Assembly (NCBI GenBank): GCA_947625025.1
Contig: CANQMQ010000009.1
Span: 1-64,000, forward strand
Source: an uncultured Clostridia bacterium
GTDB taxonomy: Bacteria; Bacillota; Clostridia; Christensenellales; Borkfalkiaceae
Direction: 5' to 3'
Length of the DNA: 64,000 nucleotides
The notes beneath the pieces were generated by a model, which made no database searches, was not told the DNA's origin, and saw nothing but the letters and a program-made list of their open reading frames with translations. Positions 14,172-21,578 of the stretch are shown one piece after another (within the stretch, counting starts at the first letter, position 1; every line of letters begins with the position of its first letter). A program made the translations under genes and the position numbers.

Positions 14172-14713
14172 TTCCTTACGAGCAGGGCGCAGAGCAGCCC
14201 GCCCAAAAGGGTTGAAAGGAGGGTAGCAAGAAGGGTAGGAAGGAAGATGTCTGCGGGGGATACGGAGCCCGCCGCAAGGCGGAGGGCAATGGCGGTGGTG
14301 GGGAGGAGCTGAAGGCTCGTCGCATTGAGCACGAAGAGCATGGAGGCGCCGTAGCGGTTGTTCTCCTTCAGAAAGCCCGCCGTAGCCCGTACGCCGAGGG
14401 GGGTAGGCGCCCCCGGCAGCCCCAGGAGGTTGGCGCAGAGATTGCCCACCGCGGGGGTGAGGGCCTCCCTGTTTTTGGTGCGGAACAGCCTTCTTGCAAG
14501 CGGATACGCCGCCCGCGTCAGCTTCTCCGAAATGCCGCTCCGCTCCAATACCTTGAAGAAGCCGAGCCACACACAGTATACGGCAAGCAGCGAAACGCAG
14601 AGCACGCCCGCCTTCTCCGCCCCCGCGAGCATGGCGGGCAGGAACCCATCGGGATCGCGCAGAAGAAAGAGGAGGAGGGAGAAAAGAAATACGAGTGCAA
14701 AGATGGCATTCAT
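14168..14713 (-). CDS. spmA: Spore maturation protein A
   Basis: A 181-residue membrane protein with the SpmA/Gate motif GNLCANLLGLPGAPTPLGVRA and LFVLNATSLQLLPTTAIALR. SpmA and SpmB act together in spore maturation. No SD is present at ATG 14713 (a TTG at 14716 is the alternative). A sigma-E-like promoter (CATAGAAT at 14727-14720) lies just 6 nt before the ATG, so the mRNA is probably leaderless and mother-cell specific. Confidence 0.92.
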   Translation of the reverse strand: MNAIFALVFLFSLLLFLLRDPDGFLPAMLAGAEKAGVLCVSLLAVYCVWLGFFKVLERSGISEKLTRAAYPLARRLFRTKNREALTPAVGNLCANLLGLPGAPTPLGVRATAGFLKENNRYGASMLFVLNATSLQLLPTTAIALRLAAGSVSPADIFLPTLLATLLSTLLGGLLCALLVRK

Positions 14714-14719
14714 CAACCA

Positions 14720-14748
14720 ATTCTATGCACTCGCATGATCCATTATGA
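14720..14748 (-). promoter_or_regulatory. Sigma-E-like promoter of spmAB
   Basis: On the minus strand TCATAAT (14748-14742), a 14-bp spacer and CATAGAAT (14727-14720). The Bacillus sigma-E pattern is KMATATT, 13-15 bp, CATACAMT; these boxes match 6 of 7 and 7 of 8 positions. Confidence 0.6.
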
Positions 14749-14764
14749 ATGGGGAAGGGGCCCC

Positions 14765-16084
14765 TTAGTGCGTCTCGGCATGTTCCTCCCGCAAGGCGGG
14801 GGTTCCCCTGGCGGAGAGCTCATCGATCGTAATGCTATCCTTATGGTGAATGGGCTTCCACTTGACTCTCGTAAAGATGGAAAGGAATACGACGGGAATG
14901 AGGCAGACCATGAAGAGGGGATAGGCGAAGATGGCGGCAAGTTTCTTGTTGCCGGGGGCACGGATACGCTTCCAATCCCGAATCACCGCGAGGGAGCCGT
15001 ATACGAACAGCCCGAGGTAGTACCCCACGAGGCTGACGGCTACATTGATGATGACGGCGATCGCTATGGCGGCGGCGCCGTCTGCGGCGGCGTTGATGCC
15101 TACCATCACGTTGCCCACCAAAAAGCTCACGATGATCCAGAGGGACATGATGAGGGAGATGGTGGTGTAGATCAGCATATCGTAGAGGGCAAACTTGCCC
15201 GTCTTGAAGAGCTGTTTGAGCATGATGCCCGTGTATCCGCCCACGACCTGATATCCGCCCTTTTGCCAACGCATGCGCTGGCGGAAGGTCTGCGCGTACG
15301 TCGTGGGCTGTTCATCGTAGAAGATGGCGCTGTCGCAATAGGCGATGTGCTGTCCGTGGGCAATTTGGTCGATGGAGAATTCGCAGTCCTCCGTCATGCG
15401 GCGATACTTCCACCCGTTCTTGATATCGAGCACGTCGCTTGCCACGAGGAACCCCGTTCCCGAGACGTGGGTGGAGACGTTGAGCTTACTGCGGGCCGCA
15501 TGCACGAAGCGGCATTCGCGGATGAAGTGCACGGCCGCACCCATGCTCCACACGGAGGCGCCGAAGTTTTTGGAATCGCGGTAGGAGGTGATGATTTTAT
15601 TGCCTGCATCGAAGCACTTGTTCATCTCGGCGATGTAGTGCGGGTCTAAGAGGTTGTCCGCATCGAACACGATCCACGCATCGGGGTCGTATTCGGGGAA
15701 CTGCTCGGTGATGCCGTGAAAGAGGAAATCGAGGGCAAAGCTCTTGCCTACATGGTCGGGGTCTTGCCGTTCGAATACGTCACACCCCAAACTGCGGGCA
15801 ATTTCCGCCGTTCTATCGTCCTCGTCGCAGTTGTCTGCGATCACGAAGATGCGGAGCTTTTCTTGCGGGTAGAGCTGTTTATGGATGCTATCGATGAGCT
15901 GGCCGATCACCTTCTCTTCGTTGCGGGCACAGATGATGATGCCGTATGTGTGGTCCTCTTTTGCCTCGGGATAGGTGACCTTTGCGAACAGCCCGATGAT
16001 GATGTAGATGATTTGATAGAACATCAGTGCACCGACGACGAAACTTATCGACATCGATACGATATCCCACGTAGAAAACTGCAT
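14765..16084 (-). CDS. Membrane-bound family 2 glycosyltransferase
   Basis: A 439-residue processive-type GT2 enzyme. One N-terminal membrane helix (8-34), then the cytoplasmic GT-A domain: IIICARNEEKVIGQLIDSI, the nucleotide-binding DNCDEDD, WIVFDADN (DxD), TEDCEFS (acceptor-site ED) and QRMRWQKGG (QxxRW). At least four helices follow. This is the layout of enzymes that add sugars from nucleotide sugars to a polymer or lipid while exporting it. Its promoter lies between 27-bp inverted repeats (16112-16281), which suggests phase-variable expression. SD is GGGGAG. Product unknown. Confidence 0.9.
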   Translation of the reverse strand: MQFSTWDIVSMSISFVVGALMFYQIIYIIIGLFAKVTYPEAKEDHTYGIIICARNEEKVIGQLIDSIHKQLYPQEKLRIFVIADNCDEDDRTAEIARSLGCDVFERQDPDHVGKSFALDFLFHGITEQFPEYDPDAWIVFDADNLLDPHYIAEMNKCFDAGNKIITSYRDSKNFGASVWSMGAAVHFIRECRFVHAARSKLNVSTHVSGTGFLVASDVLDIKNGWKYRRMTEDCEFSIDQIAHGQHIAYCDSAIFYDEQPTTYAQTFRQRMRWQKGGYQVVGGYTGIMLKQLFKTGKFALYDMLIYTTISLIMSLWIIVSFLVGNVMVGINAAADGAAAIAIAVIINVAVSLVGYYLGLFVYGSLAVIRDWKRIRAPGNKKLAAIFAYPLFMVCLIPVVFLSIFTRVKWKPIHHKDSITIDELSARGTPALREEHAETH

Positions 16085-16111
16085 GCTTTCTCCCCTTCGT
16101 GCTTCCTTCGT

Positions 16112-16281
16112 ATGTACATAGATTTGCGTAATCTATGTACTCATTTTGTCATATCGCATTTACAATTGTAGCATACAAGCATAAAAAAGGCAACGAATTG
16201 AACGGGTCGTTTGATATTTTCTCCGAGAAAGTTTGCCCCCATCTCCTTTTTTCCACATAGATTACGCAATTCTGCGTACAT
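16112..16281. repeat. 27-bp inverted repeats flanking a promoter segment
   Basis: Positions 16112-16138 and 16255-16281 are inverted copies that match at 24 of 27 bases, including a perfect 15-base run (TTGCGTAATCTATGT on the plus strand at the left). They enclose 116 bp. The left copy is itself a near-palindrome: GTACATAGATT, TGCGT, AATCTATGTAC. The enclosed segment carries the promoter of the glycosyltransferase gene. The structure resembles a tyrosine-recombinase invertible switch. Confidence 0.65.
16165..16193 (-). promoter_or_regulatory. Glycosyltransferase promoter inside the inverted-repeat segment
   Basis: On the minus strand TTGCCT (16193-16188), 17-bp spacer, TACAAT (16170-16165). 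It points toward the GT2 gene in the present orientation; inversion would point it toward metG. Confidence 0.65.
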
Positions 16282-16298
16282 CTATTTGATTGGTTCAC

Positions 16299-16327
16299 GG
16301 GGCCCTTCGGCTCCCTTTTTCTTTTTC
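16299..16327 (+). terminator. Terminator-like hairpin between the switch and metG
   Basis: GGGGCC (16299-16304) pairs with GGCTCC (16309-16314) around CTTC, with one G-U pair, followed by CTTTTTCTTTTTCTT. No plus-strand gene ends here, so its likely job is to stop transcripts leaving the inverted-repeat segment toward metG. Confidence 0.6.
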
Positions 16328-16364
16328 TTCCCCGCTTGCGGCCGTCAAACTTCTTCAAAATCAA

Positions 16365-16393
16365 TTTACTTTTGCGGCGGGATGCGGTATAAT
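16365..16393 (+). promoter_or_regulatory. metG promoter
   Basis: TTTACT (16365-16370), 17-bp spacer, TATAAT (16388-16393). Confidence 0.75.
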
Positions 16394-16419
16394 AGGAACA
16401 AGTTTGAAGTGAGGTTGTC

Positions 16420-18378
16420 ATGAAGAAGTACTACATCACCACGCCCATCTATTACCCGAGCGGCAATTGGCACATCGGCCACTGCTACACCACCGTCATT
16501 TGCGATGCCCTCGCCCGCTTCCACAAGCTGAAGGGGGAGGACGTATTCTTCCTCACGGGCACCGACGAGCACGGCCAAAAGGTCGAGAAATCGGCGGCGG
16601 CACGCGGCGTCACCCCGAAGGAGTTCATCGATCCCCTCGTCTCCCGCCTCAAGGAGATGTGGGAGATGCTCGATGTCAACTACGATCGCTTCATCCGCAC
16701 CACCGATCCCGATCACGTGGCCTGCGTACAGCATGTGTATCAAAAGCTCTACGAGAGCGGGGATATCTATAAATCCGAATACAGCGGCTACTACTGCACC
16801 CCGTGCGAGGCCTTCTGGACGGAGACGCAATTAAAGGACGGCAAGTGTCCCGACTGCGGCAGGGAAGTTACCCTGCAGAAGGAGGAGAGCTACTTCTTCC
16901 GCTTCTCCAAGTATGCCCCAGCTCTTCAGAAGCTCTACGAGGAGCACCCCGATTTCCTTCAACCCAAGTCCCGCGTCAACGAGATGGTAAATAACTTCTT
17001 GAAGGCAGGGCTGCAGGATTTCTCGGTCTCCCGCACCTCGGTGAAGTGGGGGGTGCCCCTTCCCTTCGATGAGAAGCACACCGCCTATGTGTGGGTAGAC
17101 GCCCTGCTCAACTACATCTCCGCCCTCGGCTACGGGAGTGAGGACGATAAGCTGTATCGCACCTACTACCCCGCGGATCTCCACATGGTGGGCAAGGAAA
17201 TCGTGCGCTTCCACGCCCTCATTTGGCCCGCCATCCTGATGGCCCTCGGCGAACCCCTTCCCGAAAAAATTTACGGGCACGGGTGGCTGCTCATCGGGGG
17301 AGAGAAGCTCTCCAAGAGCAAGGAGAACGCCCGCCCCGAGCTCACCGACCCGTACGAGCTCGTCAAGCGGTACGGCGCGGATGCGGTGCGCTACTACCTG
17401 CTCCGCGAAATTCCCTTCGGAAGTGACGGCGAATACACCACCGAGCGCTTCCTAAACCGCGTCAATGCAGACCTTGCCAACGACCTCGGCAACCTCGTCT
17501 CCCGCACACAGGCGATGATCGTGCAGAACTTCGGCGCCCTGCCCGCAAGGGGGGAAGAAGAGGGGACGGATGGGGAGCTCATCGCGCTCGCCGATACCCT
17601 TTTTGAGCGGGTCAACGCGGACATGGATGCCCTCAATGCGCCCGATGCCCTCATTCACATCTTTGAATTGGTCTCCCGTGCCAATAAGTATATCGACGAG
17701 ACGACGCCTTGGCTCCTCGCCAAGGACCCCGCAAAGAAGGCGCGGCTCGGCGCCGTGCTCTACAACCTCGCAGAGGCCGTGCGCATCGCAGCCGTCAGCC
17801 TCAAGCCCTTCCTGCCCCGCGCCGCCTCCGAAATTTTGAAGAGCCTCTCCTGCGACGAGCATGCGGGGTTCGAGACCCTGCGCTTCGGCTACCTCAAGGA
17901 GGGGACGCCCGTGCTCCGCACCCCGCCCCTCTTCCCGCGGATCGACATCAAGAAGGAGCTCGCGGAAGTTGAGGCCCTCGTAAAGAAGGTTTCGAAGTCA
18001 GAAGCAAAGCCCCAAAAACCCGTAAATAACCCCAAAGTTCCCGAGAAGAAGCCCGAAATTTCCATCGAGGATTTTGCCAAGGTGGAGCTCAGGATCGGGG
18101 AAGTGGTGGCCTGTGAAAAGGTCGCAAAGAGCGAAAAACTGCTTCATGAGACGGTGAAAATCGGTGAAGAGCTCCGCTCCGTCGTCTCGGGCATCGCCAA
18201 GTTCTACACCCCCGAAGAGATGGTGGGAAAGAGGGTGGTCGTCGTCACCAACTTAAAGCCCGTCAAGCTGTGCGGGGTGCTCTCCGAGGGCATGATCCTC
18301 TGTGCGGAGGATGCAAACGGCAACCTCTCCCTGCTCTCTCCCGAGCGGGTGACGGCGAGCGGGGCAACGGTGCGATGA
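16420..18378 (+). CDS. metG: Methionyl-tRNA synthetase with C-terminal tRNA-binding domain
   Basis: A 652-residue class I enzyme. HIGH motif is at 18-21 (GNWHIGH), the zinc knuckle uses C126, C129, C143 and C146, and the KMSKS loop is KLSKS at 296-300. A Lys/Pro linker (about 515-540) leads to a C-terminal OB tRNA-binding domain (IEDFAKVELRIGEVVACEKV to the end), which supports dimerisation. Length matches the long bacterial form. It starts a metG-tatD-rsmA operon, the order seen in Bacillus except that rnmV is absent. Confidence 0.98.
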   Translation: MKKYYITTPIYYPSGNWHIGHCYTTVICDALARFHKLKGEDVFFLTGTDEHGQKVEKSAAARGVTPKEFIDPLVSRLKEMWEMLDVNYDRFIRTTDPDHVACVQHVYQKLYESGDIYKSEYSGYYCTPCEAFWTETQLKDGKCPDCGREVTLQKEESYFFRFSKYAPALQKLYEEHPDFLQPKSRVNEMVNNFLKAGLQDFSVSRTSVKWGVPLPFDEKHTAYVWVDALLNYISALGYGSEDDKLYRTYYPADLHMVGKEIVRFHALIWPAILMALGEPLPEKIYGHGWLLIGGEKLSKSKENARPELTDPYELVKRYGADAVRYYLLREIPFGSDGEYTTERFLNRVNADLANDLGNLVSRTQAMIVQNFGALPARGEEEGTDGELIALADTLFERVNADMDALNAPDALIHIFELVSRANKYIDETTPWLLAKDPAKKARLGAVLYNLAEAVRIAAVSLKPFLPRAASEILKSLSCDEHAGFETLRFGYLKEGTPVLRTPPLFPRIDIKKELAEVEALVKKVSKSEAKPQKPVNNPKVPEKKPEISIEDFAKVELRIGEVVACEKVAKSEKLLHETVKIGEELRSVVSGIAKFYTPEEMVGKRVVVVTNLKPVKLCGVLSEGMILCAEDANGNLSLLSPERVTASGATVR

Positions 18379-19136
18379 TCGATGTCCATGCCCATTTTGC
18401 GGAAGAGGGGTACGATTTCCCCGCAGAATGGGAAAAAATACGGGCGGCGGGGGTAAATACCGTCATTCTCGCCTCCGATACCGTGCCCCATTCCCAATTG
18501 CATGCGGCGTTTGCCCGTGCGCATGAAGGCTGCTTCTTCGCGGCGGGCGTCCACCCTTCGGATGCCCTTCGTTACGATAAAGCCGCAGAAGCGCAAATTT
18601 TACGGCTTGCAACCGAAAGGAAGTGCGTGGCCATCGGGGAGATCGGCCTCGACTACCACTACGGCTCGGAGGAGAAGGAGGCACAGCGGGCGGCGTTCGT
18701 TGCCCAGATCGAGCTTGCCTCCCGCCTCGGCCTGCCCCTTCAGATCCATTCACGGGATGCCTGTGCGGATACCCTTTCCATCCTGCGGGAGTATCAAAAG
18801 TTACTTTCCAACGGCTTTCTGATGCACTGCTATTCGTACGGCGCCGAAAACTTGCAGGCCTTTTTTGAGCTCGGGGCATACTTCTCCTTCGGAGGGGTGG
18901 TGTGCTTCAAGAATGCGCGGCGGGCGGTGGAGGCGGTGCAGGCATGCCCCTTAGAGCGCATCCTCACCGAGACGGATAGCCCCTACCTCTCCCCCTTCCG
19001 CGGGGAGAAAAATTCCCCCTCCAACATCCCCGTCATTTTGCAAAAACTTGCTTTGGTTAAGGACATGGATATGGGGGAACTCATGGAATCTATAAATGAG
19101 AACGCCCTTCGGCTGTTCCCCAAACTTGCACTGTAG
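18375..19136 (+). CDS. tatD: TatD-family metal-dependent hydrolase
   Basis: A 253-residue TIM-barrel protein. Metal ligands are visible: MIDVHAHF (HxH), GEIGLDYHY (Glu), IHSRDA (His), HCYSYG (His) and ETDSPYLSP (Asp). Family members have 3'-5' exonuclease or deoxyribonuclease activity in DNA repair. ATG 18375 overlaps the metG stop; an upstream extension to 18270 lies inside metG. rsmA starts 2 nt after its stop. Confidence 0.95.
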   Translation: MIDVHAHFAEEGYDFPAEWEKIRAAGVNTVILASDTVPHSQLHAAFARAHEGCFFAAGVHPSDALRYDKAAEAQILRLATERKCVAIGEIGLDYHYGSEEKEAQRAAFVAQIELASRLGLPLQIHSRDACADTLSILREYQKLLSNGFLMHCYSYGAENLQAFFELGAYFSFGGVVCFKNARRAVEAVQACPLERILTETDSPYLSPFRGEKNSPSNIPVILQKLALVKDMDMGELMESINENALRLFPKLAL

Positions 19137-19138
19137 CG

Positions 19139-19975
19139 ATGGAACAAAGCATTCTCCAAAAATACGGGTTCGCCTTCAAGAAGCAGTACGGGCAGAACTT
19201 TTTAACAGACGCCAACCTCCTTTCCGCCATCGTGCGGGATGCGGGCGTAGAGAAACACACCACCGTCCTCGAGATCGGCGCCGGGGCGGGGGCGCTCACC
19301 CGTGCCCTCTCCATGGCCGCGGGGCGGGTGGTATCCTTTGAGATCGATACGGCCCTTCAGCCCGTCCTCGCGGAGACGCTCGCGGGCTGTGAAAATGTGG
19401 AAGTCATCTTCCGTGACTTCGAAAAGTACCCCCTTGCCGCCCTCGAGGAGGAGATAGGGGAGTACGTCGTCGTCGCAAATTTGCCCTATTACATCACGAC
19501 GCCCGTCGTGATGCGGTTTGTGGAGGAGGCCAAGCTGTGCCGCGGCATCACCGTGATGGTGCAGGAGGAGGTCGCGGAGCGCTTTACCGCCAAGGAGGGG
19601 ACGCCCGCGTACGGAGCCGTAACCGCCGCCATCGCCTTAAAGGGCAGCTGTGAGCTCATGAGGAAGGTCCCGCGGACCCTCTTTTACCCCCGTCCCAACG
19701 TGGATTCGGCGGTGGTGCGCATCCGCTTTGAGGAAGGGCGGCTTCCCGTGTTGAGTGAAAAAGCGTACCGCGATACCGTGCGGGCGGCCTTCTCCTCCCG
19801 CAGAAAGACCCTCGAGAACAACCTGATGAATGCCTTCCGTATCCCCCGCGATCGGGCGAGGGAGGCGCTTACGGAGGCGGGAATTTCAGAGAATGTCCGC
19901 GGCGAGACCCTCTCTCCCGCCCGCTTCGCCACCCTCTCCAACACCCTCCTCCGTTACGGGATCATCAAGGAATGA
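19139..19975 (+). CDS. rsmA: 16S rRNA A1518/A1519 dimethyltransferase RsmA (KsgA)
   Basis: A 278-residue enzyme that dimethylates two adenines in helix 45 during 30S assembly. Motifs are KKQYGQNFLTD, LEIGAGAGALTRAL (SAM binding), VVANLPYYITTPVV (catalytic NLPY) and the C-terminal helical domain with RRKTLENNL. In Bacillus rnmV (RNase M5) lies between tatD and rsmA; here there is no room for it. Confidence 0.97.
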   Translation: MEQSILQKYGFAFKKQYGQNFLTDANLLSAIVRDAGVEKHTTVLEIGAGAGALTRALSMAAGRVVSFEIDTALQPVLAETLAGCENVEVIFRDFEKYPLAALEEEIGEYVVVANLPYYITTPVVMRFVEEAKLCRGITVMVQEEVAERFTAKEGTPAYGAVTAAIALKGSCELMRKVPRTLFYPRPNVDSAVVRIRFEEGRLPVLSEKAYRDTVRAAFSSRRKTLENNLMNAFRIPRDRAREALTEAGISENVRGETLSPARFATLSNTLLRYGIIKE

Positions 19976-20008
19976 CGCCCGAATGGGTCAATATAAGGAG
20001 TAAAAATT

Positions 20009-20887
20009 ATGGAATTTCGCAGTTTTGACGGCAAGAACATCTTCGTCTATGAGTGGACGGAAGTAGAGGACCCGCGGGGCGTCGTGCAAATCGTGCACGG
20101 CATGACGGAGCATGCGGCGCGCTATGCCGCCTATGCAAAATTTCTCAACGAACACGGCTTTGTCGTCGTCGCAGACGACCACCGCGGCCACGGCAAGACG
20201 GACCCCGATACCTTGGGCTATTGCGACGGAGACATGTTCCGCGATACCGTACACGATGAGGGGGAGATCACCAAGTACTACAAATCTCGTTACCCCGGCC
20301 TCAAGTATTTCCTCTTCGGCTTCTCGTACGGGTCCTTCCTCACCCAGAGCTATCTTGCTGTTTACGGGGACCTCATCGACGGAGCCGTGATCGCGGGGAG
20401 CAACCATAAGAAGGACTTCGAAGTGTATCTCGGAAGCCTCGTCTCGGGCATGGGTGGGGCGAAGAAGCCCGCAAGGCTCATCGAGAAGCTCTCCTTCGGG
20501 GCGTACTCCAAGAAGTTTGAGGATGGGCAGTGGCTCTCCAACGACCCCGAAAACAATGCAACTTACGCCGCCGACCCCCTCTCGGGCTTCACCTGCTCCA
20601 ACCGCTTCTACCGCGATTTCTTCCGCGGGCTTCGCCATCTCTATACGAAGAAGTATCGAAATGCCCTCCCGAAGGAGCTTCCCGTGCTCCTCGTCTCGGG
20701 GCAAAACGACCCTGTGGGCGACATGGGCGACGGCGTGAGGAAGCTCTATGAGTTCTACCGCAAGGCGGGCATGAAGAACTTGGAACTCATGCTCTTCGAG
20801 AACTCCCGCCACGAATTCTTGAACGAGAAGGAGAACAGGGAGCGCAAGTGGAATACCCCCCTCGATTTCTTTGAACGTCACCTTTGA
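20009..20887 (+). CDS. Alpha/beta hydrolase, monoacylglycerol-lipase type
   Basis: A 292-residue serine hydrolase of the Hydrolase_4 (S33) group. IVHGMTEHAARY is the oxyanion-hole HG region, VVADDHRGHGKTD precedes helix alphaA, and GFSYGSFLTQ carries nucleophile Ser at about 113 (G-x-S-x-G). The late QNDPVGD supplies the Asp and SRHEFLNE the His. No signal peptide, so it acts in the cytoplasm, probably on monoglycerides or similar esters. SD AAGGAG is ideal. A strong terminator follows, so it ends the metG operon or is separate. Confidence 0.9.
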   Translation: MEFRSFDGKNIFVYEWTEVEDPRGVVQIVHGMTEHAARYAAYAKFLNEHGFVVVADDHRGHGKTDPDTLGYCDGDMFRDTVHDEGEITKYYKSRYPGLKYFLFGFSYGSFLTQSYLAVYGDLIDGAVIAGSNHKKDFEVYLGSLVSGMGGAKKPARLIEKLSFGAYSKKFEDGQWLSNDPENNATYAADPLSGFTCSNRFYRDFFRGLRHLYTKKYRNALPKELPVLLVSGQNDPVGDMGDGVRKLYEFYRKAGMKNLELMLFENSRHEFLNEKENRERKWNTPLDFFERHL

Positions 20888-20900
20888 TCGTAACAAAAGA

Positions 20901-20937
20901 TGAGGCGCCGCCCGCAACTTGCGGGCGGCGCCTCATT
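20901..20937. terminator. Strong convergent terminator
   Basis: TGAGGCGCCGCCCGC (20901-20915) and its exact complement (20921-20935) enclose AACTT. It separates the lipase gene from the convergent SecB-like gene. Confidence 0.85.
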
Positions 20938-20959
20938 GCCTTAAAAACTCTTAAAAACT

Positions 20960-21385
20960 TTAGTTATACGTCCCCTGCGGTGCGCGGTCCTCGGGGAAGA
21001 GGGTGGCGCCCGATACGACGGGCAGGGTAAGCGGATTGATCATCGCGTCTGCGGTGAGGTTGGTTACTGAAGCCCTGAGGTAGGGGAAGATGGTCTCGGT
21101 GGCGTTGATGGCAAACAGCCTTCTATCCTCCTCCGTCTCCATATTGTGCACTTCGAATACACCCACGAAGCGGGCGATGAGGTTGAAGGGCTTGGGGGAT
21201 TCGGGCGTCGTCTCTATCTTGCATTCGAGAATGACGATCTGGATATTCGGGTTCTCCTTGGGAGATTGAATTCTGCGGGAGAAGAGGGGCTTGATTTCGA
21301 ACTTCTGATCGGGGGTGGGCTGGATGGGGTTGACCTTGAAGGAGAGTTCATCCGCCGCAAGCGAACGGAGCGTATACTGGATCAT
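20960..21385 (-). CDS. SecB-like chaperone
   Basis: A 141-residue protein with the SecB fold signature: alternating strands, NIQIVILECKIETT, FNLIARFVGVFEV, then RLFAINATETIFPYLRASVTNLTADA and LTLPVV near the end, matching SecB's INAP-x-x-LFPYAR-x-x-I-x-x-LT-x-x-GGFPPL-x-LPPI. SecB holds preproteins unfolded for Sec export and is chiefly proteobacterial; solitary homologues occur in some Clostridia. There is no HigBA toxin-antitoxin pair next to it, as in TAC modules. Promoter TTGACT (21445-21440), 17 bp, TACAAT (21422-21417), minus strand; SD GAGG. Confidence 0.72.
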   Translation of the reverse strand: MIQYTLRSLAADELSFKVNPIQPTPDQKFEIKPLFSRRIQSPKENPNIQIVILECKIETTPESPKPFNLIARFVGVFEVHNMETEEDRRLFAINATETIFPYLRASVTNLTADAMINPLTLPVVSGATLFPEDRAPQGTYN

Positions 21386-21416
21386 ACAAATACCTCAAAA
21401 TAAAATCTACTTCCAT

Positions 21417-21445
21417 ATTGTACCATTCCCCGTAAAAAAAGTCAA
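21417..21445 (-). promoter_or_regulatory. Promoter of the SecB-like gene
   Basis: On the minus strand TTGACT, T-rich 17-bp spacer, TACAAT. Confidence 0.75.
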
Positions 21446-21531
21446 TACGGGAGCGTAAATTTTTTTGAGACGGCAAACTTTTCAAAAATTCGGAGAATTG
21501 TTCGGAAATGAGCGGCGGGGGGCGTATCCGC

Positions 21532-21560
21532 TTGACTTTTTTTTTACGGTGTGGTACCCT
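21532..21560 (+). promoter_or_regulatory. Promoter of the antiporter gene
   Basis: TTGACT (21532-21537), 17-bp spacer, TACCCT (21555-21560), a weak -10. It is nearly the same sequence as the divergent SecB-like promoter. Confidence 0.5.
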
Positions 21561-21578
21561 CTCCATGGAGAGAAAACC

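Noticed and set aside
13659-14720. Minus-strand ORF of 353 codons suggesting an N-terminally extended SpmB
   Set aside because: The first half is an out-of-frame reading of spmA; GTG 14171 overlapping the spmA stop gives the normal SpmB length.
20960-21385. Chaperone of a toxin-antitoxin-chaperone module
   Set aside because: No toxin or antitoxin gene lies on either side; neighbours are a lipase and a cation antiporter.
21417-21560. A second invertible promoter segment
   Set aside because: The facing repeats differ by indels in the T run and around TGGTAC and are promoter elements themselves; recombinase-type inverted repeats should match more exactly.
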